Assembly (NCBI RefSeq): GCF_900197855.1
Contig: NZ_FZMQ01000005.1
Span: 1 to 64,000 of the forward strand
DNA length: 64,000 nucleotides
Origin: Helicobacter cynogastricus
Lineage (GTDB): Bacteria > Campylobacterota > Campylobacteria > Campylobacterales > Helicobacteraceae
Direction: 5' to 3'
Part shown: in pieces, positions 7,167-16,493 of the stretch
How the letters are laid out: each line of letters starts with the position of its first letter
How positions within the stretch are numbered: position 1 is the stretch's first letter
The notes under the pieces: generated by a model
What the model saw: the letters and a program-made list of their open reading frames with translations, nothing else
What the model was told of the DNA's origin: nothing
Database searches by the model: none
Made by a program: the position numbers and the translations under genes

Positions 7167-8411
7167 CTAAGGGTTTTGTGCGATGAGCTCTAGGGGATTA
7201 ATATGTTTATCTTTAAGAGTTACTTCAAAACTCAACCTTTGATCGATGCGCCCAATCACATAACCCTTTTGCACATGCAAACCATGCCGGATAGTGGGCG
7301 CAATTTTATCTAATTGAGAGTAAATGGTGTGCATCCCGTCTTTATGTTCAATAATGATCACCTTTTTTAAGATGGGCACTTCTTTAGCATAGACCACTCG
7401 TCCATCAAAGACGCTACGCACCACAGCATTAGGTCTTGTAGGCACAAGGGTGATCGACTCATTAAAAACTTTGAGTCGATAAACCGGATCAAAATAGGGT
7501 CCAAATTTTTGTACCACCCTATAACTGCTCAAGGGAGAGATGGTCTTAGGACCACGATAAGCGATAGTTACAATATCACGATAAGAGCTAGCTACCTGTC
7601 TGACTTCAATGGGAGCTTCTATACCTCCAATAGCAGATTTTAAATCCTCCTCATCTTGGGTTTTTTTTCGTTCCATTTCTTTCTGTTTAGCAAGTTTGAC
7701 AATATTAAGTGAGGCCAAGAGTCGATCGAGTCCCTTACGCTCTTTATCCAAAGTTTCTAGCTTTTTATTGTAGAGTTGAAGTTCGGCGCGCATGCTCTCA
7801 ATTATTTTTTGTTGTGCGCTTACCACAAGTTGCAAATCACGCTTTCGATCCTTTTGGGCGTTGATGGTGGCACTAATTTGAGTGATACTATCAGAGATTT
7901 TAGCGATCTTGGCATTGATCTGCTCCTCTTGGAAACTCAAACTTGCTAACTGATTTTTAGAACTTTGGTTGAGTCGTTTAAAGAGCTCTTGAAGCATAAG
8001 ATCTTCTGTGCTAACGCGATCTTGACTCTCCAAAACCATCACAAATACAATATCTTTTAGTAGTAGAGTTGTAACCTCATCTTGTATCTTAAGGCGATTC
8101 TTTTTAAGACTATTCAAATAGTTGCGGTACTCCCCCAATGCTTTTTCTTGAGCTTGGTTTTGGGCTTGATTTTTATCAATACTTTTTTGAATCTCTCGGA
8201 TTTGTTGGGCGAGCTCTTGACTTTGTCGGTATTTCTGATTGATCGCATTGCCCAGAGTGTTGAGGTGATTACTAAGCTTGGTTTTTTGAGCGGTAGCTTC
8301 TTGCAATTTATTGGTATTAAGGTGGATATTACGCTCGATCTCGTCGATCTCCTCTCCTTTAGAGGCGATACAAAATAATCCTATCAAGATAGCGAGCGTG
8401 CATTTTTTCAT
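7167..8411 (-). CDS. EnvC-like coiled-coil protein with degenerate LytM (M23) domain
   Basis: The start chosen is the ATG at 8411 that opens a signal peptide (MKKCTLAILIGLFCIAS) and overlaps the ftsX stop; the upstream ATG at 8501 would add 30 non-signal residues. Residues about 20-270 are a long coiled coil, and the C-terminal 130 form an M23/LytM fold. The zinc ligands are lost: where active enzymes have HxxxD and HxH, this reads VFNES, YSQL and LSFEV. That matches EnvC, which activates a periplasmic amidase instead of cutting peptidoglycan itself. The gene follows ftsE and ftsX directly, so an FtsEX-EnvC-type module for septal peptidoglycan splitting is likely. Equivalent of H. pylori HP0750. 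Confidence 0.85.
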   Translation of the reverse strand: MKKCTLAILIGLFCIASKGEEIDEIERNIHLNTNKLQEATAQKTKLSNHLNTLGNAINQKYRQSQELAQQIREIQKSIDKNQAQNQAQEKALGEYRNYLNSLKKNRLKIQDEVTTLLLKDIVFVMVLESQDRVSTEDLMLQELFKRLNQSSKNQLASLSFQEEQINAKIAKISDSITQISATINAQKDRKRDLQLVVSAQQKIIESMRAELQLYNKKLETLDKERKGLDRLLASLNIVKLAKQKEMERKKTQDEEDLKSAIGGIEAPIEVRQVASSYRDIVTIAYRGPKTISPLSSYRVVQKFGPYFDPVYRLKVFNESITLVPTRPNAVVRSVFDGRVVYAKEVPILKKVIIIEHKDGMHTIYSQLDKIAPTIRHGLHVQKGYVIGRIDQRLSFEVTLKDKHINPLELIAQNP

Positions 8412-9217
8412 GCACCTCTCCTCTGAATCACGACAACCCACACACAAGTCAATGAAATAGCAAGCGAAGCTAGTAAAAAGATCGCTAAATCTTCTTGCCA
8501 CACAAATAACTTATCTTCCAGGCCAAGAGTGCTCAAAATTGTTTGGAATCTTTGTTGCGAGATCAAGTACGCCCCACCTAGCAATACCCCCACGCTTGCT
8601 AGTACAGAATCGATTAGGGCTAAACGGAATAAAAAACCATGCTTAATTCGCATAGGAGCCCCCAAAAGGTCCATAATCTCAATGCGCTTAGAGTATTGTA
8701 AATTCCATACCCGAACCTGTTTGATCAAGAGCAATACAGAAAGTGTCCCCACTAATAGGGCAAAAATTAAGGTGCTTTCTTTGAGCAATAGCAAAAGGCG
8801 GTATTCTTGGTCGTGAGTTTTGCTAAAGACTTCTACCCTAGAGACCCCCGGGATTTTTTGTAGCCTTTTATGGATGAGTTGTAATTCGTCAGAAGTGGGG
8901 AATTGACGGAGTTTAAGAGAATAAAAAAGAGGCAGACTCTTTTTAAGATTAGCCAAACTATTGGGGCTGATATTTTGTTGCAATTTTTGCAAGATAGAAT
9001 CAGGGCTAAGTTGCTCTAAAGAAATGGCAGTGCGAATATTTTGACGGATAAACTCTAATGTCAAAGATTGTTGGCTAACTATTGTGATCGTATAATTTTT
9101 TGAAAGTTGTTTTTCGCGTATATCCACAGCCCGCAGAGTCCAAAGTACACTTTCTAGACCAAAGAGGAGTGCCATCAGAGGCAACAAGAAAGCCAGATGT
9201 TCCTTAAGTGTATTCAT
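8408..9217 (-). CDS. ftsX: Cell-division ABC transporter-like permease FtsX
   Basis: A 269-residue protein with a first membrane segment near residues 10-28, a periplasmic loop of about 110 residues and three further membrane segments, the standard FtsX topology. With FtsE it transmits a cytoplasmic ATPase signal to a periplasmic hydrolase activator at the septum. The ATG at 9217 ([12 protein letters not shown]) overlaps the ftsE stop by 14 bp and is preferred to an in-frame ATG at 9259. Confidence 0.88.
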   Translation of the reverse strand: MNTLKEHLAFLLPLMALLFGLESVLWTLRAVDIREKQLSKNYTITIVSQQSLTLEFIRQNIRTAISLEQLSPDSILQKLQQNISPNSLANLKKSLPLFYSLKLRQFPTSDELQLIHKRLQKIPGVSRVEVFSKTHDQEYRLLLLLKESTLIFALLVGTLSVLLLIKQVRVWNLQYSKRIEIMDLLGAPMRIKHGFLFRLALIDSVLASVGVLLGGAYLISQQRFQTILSTLGLEDKLFVWQEDLAIFLLASLAISLTCVWVVVIQRRGA

Positions 9218-9875
9218 GCACCTCTCCATCCTTAATATAAATCTTGCGGTAAGGCACATTGAAATTACTGGGGATGCGGTGTGTAACCACCACGATCGTA
9301 ATATCTAATTGCTTATTTGCACCCTTGAGCAAACTCCAAATCATATCACTAGAATAGTCATCTAAGTTGCCTGTGGGCTCGTCTGCTAAGATCAAAAAGG
9401 GTTTGTGCGCGATAGCCCTAGCCATAGCCACGCGTTGTTGCTCTCCCCCACTGAGCTCTAAGGGGTAGCGGTTAGATTTATAGAGTAAATCCACATGGGC
9501 TAAGAGTTTTTCAGTCTGGATATTACATTCTTCTTTGCGGTAGCCATTAATAAGCATGGGCAATTTGATATTTTGCTCCACGGTCCACTCTTCCACCAGC
9601 TTATAATCTTGAAACACCACGCCGATATGGCGGCGTAATTCGTTAATAAAGGCTTTTGAAGCTCGGTTTACATTGATATTACACACTTCTAAGTTCCCTC
9701 CTAATAAAGGAAGATCGCCATATAAAGATCGCAAAAGCGTGCTTTTACCACATCCGCTAGGTCCTGAGATAAAAACAAAATCCTTGCGCTCTACTTTCAA
9801 ATTAGCCCCCCGAATCACCCATTCATCTTTTTTATAGCCTAGAGACAAATCTCTTGCTACCACAATGCTGCTCAC
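9204..9875 (-). CDS. ftsE: Cell-division ATP-binding protein FtsE
   Basis: ABC ATPase of 223 residues: Walker [10 protein letters not shown] near residue 38, Q-loop GVVFQDYKL, signature LSGGEQQR, Walker [13 protein letters not shown] and H-loop VVVTH. The GVVFQDYKL segment is characteristic of FtsE. It partners FtsX, encoded immediately after it. The ATG overlaps the trmB stop by 4 bp. Confidence 0.95.
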   Translation of the reverse strand: MSSIVVARDLSLGYKKDEWVIRGANLKVERKDFVFISGPSGCGKSTLLRSLYGDLPLLGGNLEVCNINVNRASKAFINELRRHIGVVFQDYKLVEEWTVEQNIKLPMLINGYRKEECNIQTEKLLAHVDLLYKSNRYPLELSGGEQQRVAMARAIAHKPFLILADEPTGNLDDYSSDMIWSLLKGANKQLDITIVVVTHRIPSNFNVPYRKIYIKDGEVHEYT

Positions 9876-11020
9876 AATGCCTCCATGAGAATTTCTAATA
9901 ATTTTCGTTGCGCTAATCTATTTGCCTCTGTGTTATAAGGCATCCCTCCTACATAACTTAGGTTCTGTCCATTCCACAGAGCAATCTTATTTGTGGGAGC
10001 TATAAAATCCCCAAAACTGAGCACTAAAACCCAAAGTTTGCCGTATTCTAACACATCTTGAATGTGCAAAAAGTAACTCGTCTCTTTAAAATGTCGCTGA
10101 CTCAAAACCTCTTGTAGAGGTTTAGGCGTGCCTTGTATTAGCTCCCTTTCTAAAAGGATTGATTTATGAGATGGGAGATGACTTGCAGATGCACACACCC
10201 GTAAATCATAAATATTTCTCTCTTGCTTGAGCCAGCGTTGCTCATACTTGCTAGGCACAGCCACAAGAGCATTTGTGTCCGTGGTGTAGATACAATTTTC
10301 TTGTTGAGCAAGGCGTAAGCTTTCTTGAAAATATATCTGACTATCTGTACGCAACCACAAATAAGCGTCTTTTTTGAGAACTCTGAGCATATTTTGAAAT
10401 ACATGAGCCCCCATTACTCTTCTTGTAGGGCTTTTCTCCCAAGGCACAGGAAAATGTAAATCCAAACTAAGACACACGCTAGAAGGGAGTACTTCTAGAA
10501 GAGAGCGCGCATCTGTACGCGCCAAATAGAGATTTTTGAGTCCTAAAAGCTCTATCTGCCTTAAAACTTGCTCTAAACTAGGGGTGTGGACTTCTAGGCC
10601 TATGTAAATTTCTTGTGGGTGGTTTTTGGCCTTTTCTAACAAGTGTCTCCCCGATCCAAACCCGATTTCCAAATGGAAAGCATTAAACTTTGAAAAATCC
10701 CTCCCTGTCAATAAAAACGGGCTTGTCTTGCAAGATTTTTCTTGGGTTAAATTTCCTACTGCTCCCTCACAATGACCCATCAAGACACGCAAAGCTTTTT
10801 GTAAAATTCCTACAGGAACAGGCCGTGTAGATTTTTCACCCTTAAAAAGATAGTCCTCTTGGCGCATGATTTTATGCAGGCAAAAATCATGCGCTTCACT
10901 CTGAACATGAATAAGACTTTTATGAGGATAAAGACAACTTCGAGCCTCATATAAAAAGTGGAGATTTTCCTCTTGGAAAGGGAAGGAAGCAAAAACTTTA
11001 GTTGCGCTAAAATGGGGCAT
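9872..11020 (-). CDS. trmB: tRNA (guanine-N7)-methyltransferase TrmB
   Basis: The product methylates G46 in the variable loop of tRNAs. The SAM-binding motif EIGFGSGRHLLEKA followed by YIGLEVH and, further on, SLDLHFPVPWEK match TrmB. At 382 residues it is longer than the roughly 240 of E. coli, because of a 130-residue N-terminal extension and a C-terminal addition of about 90 residues; epsilonproteobacterial TrmB proteins share this form. Position matches H. pylori HP0747. Confidence 0.92.
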   Translation of the reverse strand: MPHFSATKVFASFPFQEENLHFLYEARSCLYPHKSLIHVQSEAHDFCLHKIMRQEDYLFKGEKSTRPVPVGILQKALRVLMGHCEGAVGNLTQEKSCKTSPFLLTGRDFSKFNAFHLEIGFGSGRHLLEKAKNHPQEIYIGLEVHTPSLEQVLRQIELLGLKNLYLARTDARSLLEVLPSSVCLSLDLHFPVPWEKSPTRRVMGAHVFQNMLRVLKKDAYLWLRTDSQIYFQESLRLAQQENCIYTTDTNALVAVPSKYEQRWLKQERNIYDLRVCASASHLPSHKSILLERELIQGTPKPLQEVLSQRHFKETSYFLHIQDVLEYGKLWVLVLSFGDFIAPTNKIALWNGQNLSYVGGMPYNTEANRLAQRKLLEILMEAL

Positions 11021-11023
11021 GAG

Positions 11024-12289
11024 CTAGCGATCCAATCGTAATTCTACCTCTTTGCTTGGGCGCGACTCCAACCCACCTCCATCTACACTTACAACCTGAT
11101 AGCGGTATTTTGTACCTGTTTCCATCGCTTTGTCAATAAATTGTGTACCCAAAATAGAGCCATACCGCAAGGGTTTAGAATGGGCATTATTTTCAAAACG
11201 ATATACGGCATAACCCTGCACCCTTGCATCTTTGATCGCTTCCCAAGTAATGATGGCACGACCATCTTCAATAGTGCCTTTTGTGATAATGGGTGTAGGG
11301 GGTCTTGGCAAAGTCGCTCCTTTGATGGCCTCTTGAGGCATACTGCCCTCAATTCCATCTTTATCTACAGCCACAATTTTGTAAAACCTATCTATTCCAT
11401 CTGTATTTACATTGTCAACATAATCCGTAGTGCGGGTTTGGGCAATTTCCTTGTATTTACCATTGAGATCATCAGCTGCGTAAATTTTATAACCTACGAT
11501 GTCTTTTTGTTCAGAAGGATTCCATTTCAGTTGCACGCGCCGTGTAAGATCGTTGCTGGCTTGGACACTCTGCACTGCGGATGGAGGATTTTTTGTCTTG
11601 CCCACCACTACAGCACTAGGCAAAGACTTCGCGCCCTCAAAATCCTCAGCAATCACGCGGTAGCGATGAGTTTGCCCATCTCCTAGTTTGCGATCAAAAT
11701 ATTCTACAAAAAGGCGATTTTTTACTACTCCAATGTTGGCAAATTTTCCCTGATCGTCTTCTCTTTGAATAATGTATTTTGCAATACTGGGGTTGGGATG
11801 AGGAGTCCAAAAGACTTTGATTTCTCTAGGCGTGGTCATGCTCGCAAAGACATTTTCTACAGGATTGATAAAAGAAGTGCGCACACCGATTGTCTTAGAC
11901 ATTTGGGAAATCTCACCATTTTTTCCCATAGTAGCGATTTGGTAGTAATACTGGGTTTGGGGCGTGAGGTTGTCATCGTAATAATGGGTCGCAAAGGGGT
12001 TACGGACCACACCCACGCGTTTAAAATTTTGATCCTGTTGGGTGCGATAAATCACAAAGCCATCGATTCTCTCAGGGTGGCTAATGGGCAACCATTCAAA
12101 ACCTACGGACTGCACATCGTTAATAGTCTTAATTCCCTGCACGATTGGAAGATTTGCATCTGTCGTATTTAAATCTTGGTGATCTGCAAAAGAGAGAGTA
12201 TTATTTTTTTTTGAGGGGGCACAACTAGACAGAAGAAGTGCGAAAACGCTCAAGAAAACTAGCTTCTTGGATACACCCATACCAATCAT
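11024..12289 (-). CDS. Lipoprotein with tandem fibronectin type III domains
   Basis: An N-terminal hydrophobic segment ends in the lipobox LLSSC, so the product is an exported lipoprotein. The remaining 395 residues hold four FN3-like repeats of about 90 residues, each with the recurrent W-P/Y-x-IYR pattern (for example FVIYRTQQD, YIIQRED, YKIYAADD, YAVYRFEN). This matches H. pylori HP0746. Its role is unknown; FN3 repeats usually serve as spacers or binding modules in the envelope. The start overlaps the 3' end of the upstream pseudouridine synthase by 65 bp; an ATG at 12280 is an alternative. Confidence 0.88.
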   Translation of the reverse strand: MIGMGVSKKLVFLSVFALLLSSCAPSKKNNTLSFADHQDLNTTDANLPIVQGIKTINDVQSVGFEWLPISHPERIDGFVIYRTQQDQNFKRVGVVRNPFATHYYDDNLTPQTQYYYQIATMGKNGEISQMSKTIGVRTSFINPVENVFASMTTPREIKVFWTPHPNPSIAKYIIQREDDQGKFANIGVVKNRLFVEYFDRKLGDGQTHRYRVIAEDFEGAKSLPSAVVVGKTKNPPSAVQSVQASNDLTRRVQLKWNPSEQKDIVGYKIYAADDLNGKYKEIAQTRTTDYVDNVNTDGIDRFYKIVAVDKDGIEGSMPQEAIKGATLPRPPTPIITKGTIEDGRAIITWEAIKDARVQGYAVYRFENNAHSKPLRYGSILGTQFIDKAMETGTKYRYQVVSVDGGGLESRPSKEVELRLDR

Positions 12290-13190
12290 TTCCTTGCAAG
12301 TGGGATTGAGCGCATTCTACCATGTCCTTTAAAAGACTGGCTTTAAAAAGGTGTTGGTGGCCGGTTCTAGGGTGGATGAGATAGAGGATATAGGCGTGCA
12401 ACATGGTGCGCTCTGCACTTCCCTCTTTAGCTCCATAGAGTGTGTCCCCTAAAATGGGTCGCCTTAAACTCTCTAAATGTGCGCGCACTTGATGGGTGCG
12501 TCCACTATAAAGACGCGCACCTATAAGTTGGCATTTGAGCCCATCAAAGAGAGGAGCAAAAAATGTTTTTGAGGGTTTCCCCCCCTTGATTTTAAGCAAA
12601 TCTAAATTAGTCCTTTTGAGGCGGTTTTTAGGGTGTCTTCCCAAATGACATTCTACAAATAAAGGTTCGTGCAAATGTCCCTGTATCAAGGCTAAATAAT
12701 AACGCCCCATTTGGCGACTCTGCAGCTGCGCGCTCAAGTGGGCATGACAAGCATTGTTCTTGGCTATCACTAACGCCCCGCTGGTGTCCTTATCCAAGCG
12801 GTGCACAATCCCACAACGCCCCGCGCCATTAAAGTTTGAGAGTTGATAGCCCTTAGCGATCAAATAATCCATCAAGCTTTCTTCTTTAAGACTGGGAGCA
12901 GGGTGTACAGCTAAATGCGGGGGTTTGTTAATGACTAATAAGTCCTCATCCTCATAGAGGCATTCGATGCTAAGAGTTGTAGGCAAAGGTTTTATTTCTA
13001 CCGCTGGGGGTTCTTGCACGCATACATAACTTCCGGGTTTGACTTCCACCCCCCCTTTTTGACATATTTTTCCATCCATAAATACCAAGCCCGCCTTGAT
13101 ACACCCCAAAACTTGACTTCTAGAGATGTTTAATGTTTGGGCGAGGAGTTGATCGAGTCGCCCACTTTGTTGAATCACCCACTCTTTCAT
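12225..13190 (-). CDS. RluA/RluD family pseudouridine synthase
   Basis: A 321-residue enzyme with an N-terminal S4 RNA-binding domain (RLDQLLAQTLNISRSQVLGCIKAGLV) split from the catalytic domain, which holds the conserved GIVHRLDKDTSG motif whose Asp attacks uridine C1', and GRTHQVRAH. It should convert specific uridines in 23S rRNA to pseudouridine; the exact site cannot be read from sequence. The start at 13190 gives an ATGA overlap with ruvX and a normal length. Its stop lies 65 bp inside the next gene. Confidence 0.9.
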   Translation of the reverse strand: MKEWVIQQSGRLDQLLAQTLNISRSQVLGCIKAGLVFMDGKICQKGGVEVKPGSYVCVQEPPAVEIKPLPTTLSIECLYEDEDLLVINKPPHLAVHPAPSLKEESLMDYLIAKGYQLSNFNGAGRCGIVHRLDKDTSGALVIAKNNACHAHLSAQLQSRQMGRYYLALIQGHLHEPLFVECHLGRHPKNRLKRTNLDLLKIKGGKPSKTFFAPLFDGLKCQLIGARLYSGRTHQVRAHLESLRRPILGDTLYGAKEGSAERTMLHAYILYLIHPRTGHQHLFKASLLKDMVECAQSHLQGNDWYGCIQEASFLERFRTSSV

Positions 13191-13585
13191 AATCCTAAAT
13201 AACGCTCCAAAAGAATACATGCCGCCAAACTATCTAGGATTCCATTCTTGCGCGCCTTTTGGCGTTGTTTGTAAGGGAGATGAAAAATGCGCTCTTGGGC
13301 TTGCGCGCTACTATCATCTTCATTGACATAAAAAATAGGTGCAAAGTCTAAACCCTCTATAAAATGTTGCACGCGCGCGCGCGTGTCGGCATAGCAGGCA
13401 TTAGGCAAACCTACAACCAAACCTACAGCGCGCTTATTCTCTAAAAAAATTTTAAGATCATAGCGGGCTTGATCGCGGTTATGACGCAAGATAGCAGGCA
13501 TGGGCAAAATGGTCTCTTGAGTGTAGAGAGCTAGCCCGATGCGCTTCAAGCCCACATCGCAGCCAACTAAAATCTGCCCTTTCAT
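13187..13585 (-). CDS. ruvX: Holliday-junction resolvase-like nuclease YqgF/RuvX
   Basis: 132 residues with the RNase H-like fold motif VGCDVGLKRIGLALY at the N-terminus, VGLPNACYAD in the centre and a C-terminal conserved Asp in GILDSLAACILLERYL. The family processes the 5' end of pre-16S rRNA and has been proposed to resolve Holliday junctions. It overlaps dprA and the pseudouridine synthase gene by ATGA junctions on both sides. Confidence 0.9.
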   Translation of the reverse strand: MKGQILVGCDVGLKRIGLALYTQETILPMPAILRHNRDQARYDLKIFLENKRAVGLVVGLPNACYADTRARVQHFIEGLDFAPIFYVNEDDSSAQAQERIFHLPYKQRQKARKNGILDSLAACILLERYLGL

Positions 13586-14412
13586 GCTAGCACCATGCGT
13601 CCATGTCGGCGCGTGATCAAGCCCTGTAATTCGTATTCGTCTATCAAAGTCCCATAACGGGCATAAGCTTGCTCACAAGTGGGATTTGTTTTAAAAAAGC
13701 TGAGGTGATCCTCAAGGGGTGGGGTGCTAGGAGGGTTGAGCTTATAAGTTTGGCATAGTGTTTGGCAAAACGCCTCTATATCGTAAATGCTCTGCGCTTT
13801 GTCCTCTGCTAAAAGTGCTTGTGTGCCCGCACTCTCTGCTAATCTATGGGGCAATACAAACAGGGGTTTTTGGGCATGCAGGGCGTATTTAGCACTGGAC
13901 ATCGATCCGCTGTGCAGATTTGCCTCTGAGATGATCACTACATCGCTTAGAGCAATCACCAAACGATTGCGCTCTAAAAAAGAATATCTATGTGGAGTGG
14001 TATTTTGAGCGTATTCGCTTAAAATAAGCCCCTCTGTAGCGATTTGCTCAATAATGCGCGCATTGCTGGGGGGGTAGAGATAATCTAGGCTACAGGGGGC
14101 GATCATGATTGTGTGGGGCAGGGCGTGTTGTTGGGCGATAATATCCACGCCCAACGCGCCCCCACTCACCACCACTGCGCCTAATTTGGCGATCTCTTTA
14201 GCCAGCCATGCCGTGTGTTGTTGGGTGTATTGGCTAGGGTGGCGTGTGCCTACGATGGCAACTTTTAGAGGGGCTTGTAATAATTCTTGATTGCCGGTGT
14301 AATAGAGCTCTTTGGGAGGGTTTTTGACACACCCCAAACCAAGAGGAAGAGCTTTTAGCTTGGAGTAAGAAAAATGGCTAATTTTCAGGATTTTCCTTTG
14401 AGTTACGCTCAA
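13582..14412 (-). CDS. dprA: DNA processing protein DprA
   Basis: DprA loads RecA on single-stranded DNA during natural transformation. The Rossmann-like domain shows KVAIVGTRHPSQYT, VVSGGALGVDIIAQQ, IAPCSLDYLYPP and SEYAQNTTPHRYSFLERNRL, with the C-terminal winged-helix-like segment after residue 215. The start is uncertain: similarity with the H. pylori protein begins about SHFSYSKL, just after the minE stop frame. TTG at 14412 is the closest usable start codon; an ATG at 14499 would overlap minE by 122 bp. Overall length from TTG is 276 residues, near the 266 of H. pylori. Confidence 0.9.
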   Translation of the reverse strand: MSVTQRKILKISHFSYSKLKALPLGLGCVKNPPKELYYTGNQELLQAPLKVAIVGTRHPSQYTQQHTAWLAKEIAKLGAVVVSGGALGVDIIAQQHALPHTIMIAPCSLDYLYPPSNARIIEQIATEGLILSEYAQNTTPHRYSFLERNRLVIALSDVVIISEANLHSGSMSSAKYALHAQKPLFVLPHRLAESAGTQALLAEDKAQSIYDIEAFCQTLCQTYKLNPPSTPPLEDHLSFFKTNPTCEQAYARYGTLIDEYELQGLITRRHGRMVLA

Positions 14413-14620
14413 GGATGATTTCAACCTCCAGGGTGTCCATCTCTTGGTTGGAGCTTGTGCGCACATCAATTTTAGTGGTGGCGATGTATTTTTGCACAAC
14501 CGCTAAAATTTCTTTTTTCATCTCCTCCATGTAGGGGATGCGCATGCTTCTCTCATAAGCCAACACTAAAGTTAGGCGATCTCTAGCCCGCGCGCTCGAT
14601 CCCCCCTTAAACCACTTCAT
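14378..14620 (-). CDS. minE: Cell division topological specificity factor MinE
   Basis: An 80-residue protein with the MinE pattern: amphipathic N-terminus, [29 protein letters not shown] and a C-terminal EVEIILER strand. MinE drives MinD off the membrane so that division occurs at mid-cell. The ATG at 14620 overlaps the minD stop (ATGA). Confidence 0.93.
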   Translation of the reverse strand: MKWFKGGSSARARDRLTLVLAYERSMRIPYMEEMKKEILAVVQKYIATTKIDVRTSSNQEMDTLEVEIILERNSKENPEN

Positions 14621-15411
14621 GCAAACCAACCCTTAATAGTCCCTACTAGGCCTTTTTTACTCTTAAATTCTACAAAATCCACCTCTTCGCCCAAAACGCG
14701 CCTTGTGATTCTTTGAAAAGCTAGCGCGCTAGGGCTTTGGGTGTAGATCACTGGTTCGCCGGTGTTGGTGGCTGAAACGATTTTATCATCCTCGGGCACT
14801 AGACCAATGAGAGGCAGAGCTAGGATTTTGAGCACATCCTCATTAGAAAGCATTTCTTGTTTTTCAACCAAGTCGGGTTTAATGCGGTTGATAAGTATGT
14901 GTTTGACCATCTCTTGCCCCTTTTGGCTCTTAGCATCGATGATGCCGATCACGCGATCGCTATCGCGCACACTGCTAACCTCTGGGGTTACTACAATGAT
15001 GGCGCGATCGGCAAAGAGCACGGCGTGCTCAAACCCACTCTCAATCCCAGCCGGAGAGTCGATGAGCACAAAATCAAATTGAGCATTGAGCTGTGCTATG
15101 AGAGCCTGCACTTTGGCTTTATCTAGGATATTTTTATCCTTGCTTTGAGAGGCGGGCAAAAAATAGAGATTTTTATTTTTCTTATCGTTGATCAAGGCTT
15201 GGGGTAATTTACAATTCCCCTCCATCACATCGATTACATCATAAACAATGCGATTTTCCAAGCCCAAAATCATGTCCAAATTGCGCAAGCCGATGTCAAA
15301 ATCCACAGCCACAACTTTTTTATTCTGCAAGGCTAGCCCTATGGCTAGATTAGCCGTTGTGGTGCTTTTGCCTACTCCGCCCTTGCCTGAAGTAATGGTG
15401 ATAACCATCAA
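14617..15411 (-). CDS. minD: Septum site-determining ATPase MinD
   Basis: Deviant Walker [11 protein letters not shown] at the N-terminus, [23 protein letters not shown] and the C-terminal amphipathic helix ([10 protein letters not shown]) that binds the membrane. 264 residues, normal length. It works with the downstream MinE and with MinC, which is not in this window. It overlaps ilvC by 4 bp. Confidence 0.96.
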   Translation of the reverse strand: MMVITITSGKGGVGKSTTTANLAIGLALQNKKVVAVDFDIGLRNLDMILGLENRIVYDVIDVMEGNCKLPQALINDKKNKNLYFLPASQSKDKNILDKAKVQALIAQLNAQFDFVLIDSPAGIESGFEHAVLFADRAIIVVTPEVSSVRDSDRVIGIIDAKSQKGQEMVKHILINRIKPDLVEKQEMLSNEDVLKILALPLIGLVPEDDKIVSATNTGEPVIYTQSPSALAFQRITRRVLGEEVDFVEFKSKKGLVGTIKGWFA

Positions 15412-16421
15412 TTTCCCTTAAAAAGATAACTGCGTAAATGCGCCCCCACTTCTTCTAGGGGGTGCTGTGCTAATTGTGCACGCTGATGATGCATTTGGGT
15501 AAAACCGCGCGTTTTTTCCTCAAGAAACTTTTGGGCAAAATCTCCCCCTTCAATTTGCTTTAAAATCTCTTGCATGCGCGCTTTCATTAAGTCATCCACA
15601 AGATAGCCACCACTGAGCAGACCGCCATATTCTGCCGTGTTGGAAATGTGCTCTTGCATCATAGCCACCCCCTTAGTATAGATCAAATCTGCGATGAGCT
15701 TGATCTCATGCACGCACTCAAAATACGCCAACTCTTTGGGATAACCTGCTTCTACCAACACCTCAAAGGCCTGGCGCAACAAGTGCACTAGCCCTCCACA
15801 AAGAACCGCCTGCTCTCCAAAGAGATCGCTACAAGCTTCGTGTTTAAAAGTAGTTTGCAAAATCCCCACGCGTCCACAACCCAAAGCACAAGCATAGGCT
15901 AGGGCAATTTCTTTAGCATTATGGGCACTATTCTCCTGCTCTACGCCCACCAATGCAAAAAGACCGCTGTTATTTTGATAATTTTCTCTAAGAGCTGACC
16001 CTGGACCCTTAGGGGCTACTAAAGCCACACCTACCCCCTCAGGCGCGCAAATTTGCTTAAAATGCACGCTAAAGCCATGCGCAAAGATCAAGGTTTGACC
16101 GGGCTTTAAATAAGGGGCGATTTCTTGGGTATACACCTCTTGGTGCAATTCATCGGGTAGTAAAATCGCTAGGACATCTTGACTCTGCGCACAAGAAGCC
16201 ACGCTGTGCACTTCAAAGCCCTCCTCTCTAGCCAGCGATGCGCTCTTGCTTGTGTCATGCAAACCTACCACGACCTTAACCCCACTATCGCGCAAATTGA
16301 GCGCGTGCGCACGCCCTTGTGCCCCATAACCTAGCACCCCCACGCTTCTTTTTGCGATGTGCTCTACACTCCCATCTGCATCCGTATAGATGGGCAAGAA
16401 ACCATCAGAAACCCTAGACAT
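15408..16421 (-). CDS. ilvC: Ketol-acid reductoisomerase IlvC
   Basis: A 337-residue class I enzyme that converts 2-acetolactate to dihydroxyisovalerate in isoleucine/valine synthesis. The NADPH site [17 protein letters not shown], the active-site HGFSVHF, APKGPGS and the metal-binding [12 protein letters not shown] are all present. The stretch before DLFGEQ reads FKHEACS instead of the common FKEETET, a mild departure outside the metal ligands. It is first in the minus-strand train toward minD-minE-dprA and diverges from ppc. Confidence 0.95.
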   Translation of the reverse strand: MSRVSDGFLPIYTDADGSVEHIAKRSVGVLGYGAQGRAHALNLRDSGVKVVVGLHDTSKSASLAREEGFEVHSVASCAQSQDVLAILLPDELHQEVYTQEIAPYLKPGQTLIFAHGFSVHFKQICAPEGVGVALVAPKGPGSALRENYQNNSGLFALVGVEQENSAHNAKEIALAYACALGCGRVGILQTTFKHEACSDLFGEQAVLCGGLVHLLRQAFEVLVEAGYPKELAYFECVHEIKLIADLIYTKGVAMMQEHISNTAEYGGLLSGGYLVDDLMKARMQEILKQIEGGDFAQKFLEEKTRGFTQMHHQRAQLAQHPLEEVGAHLRSYLFKGN

Positions 16422-16435
16422 CGATTTCCTTTTGT

Positions 16436-16443
16436 ATTATAAT
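16436..16443. promoter_or_regulatory. Overlapping divergent -10 elements for ilvC and ppc
   Basis: The palindromic octamer ATTATAAT reads TATAAT on both strands: forward at 16438-16443, about 50 bp before the ppc start, and reverse at 16441-16436, about 15 bp before the ilvC start. If both are used, polymerase binding for one gene excludes the other. No -35 elements are clear, as is usual in Helicobacter. Confidence 0.5.
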
Positions 16444-16493
16444 TTAAAGATAGATTTTAAGAAAAAATAACTTAAACTTGTGCAGGGGAAGCG

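Noticed and set aside
11141-11686. 181-codon plus-strand ORF opposite the FN3 lipoprotein gene
   Set aside because: It is antisense to a well-supported gene, has no ribosome site and no recognisable domain.
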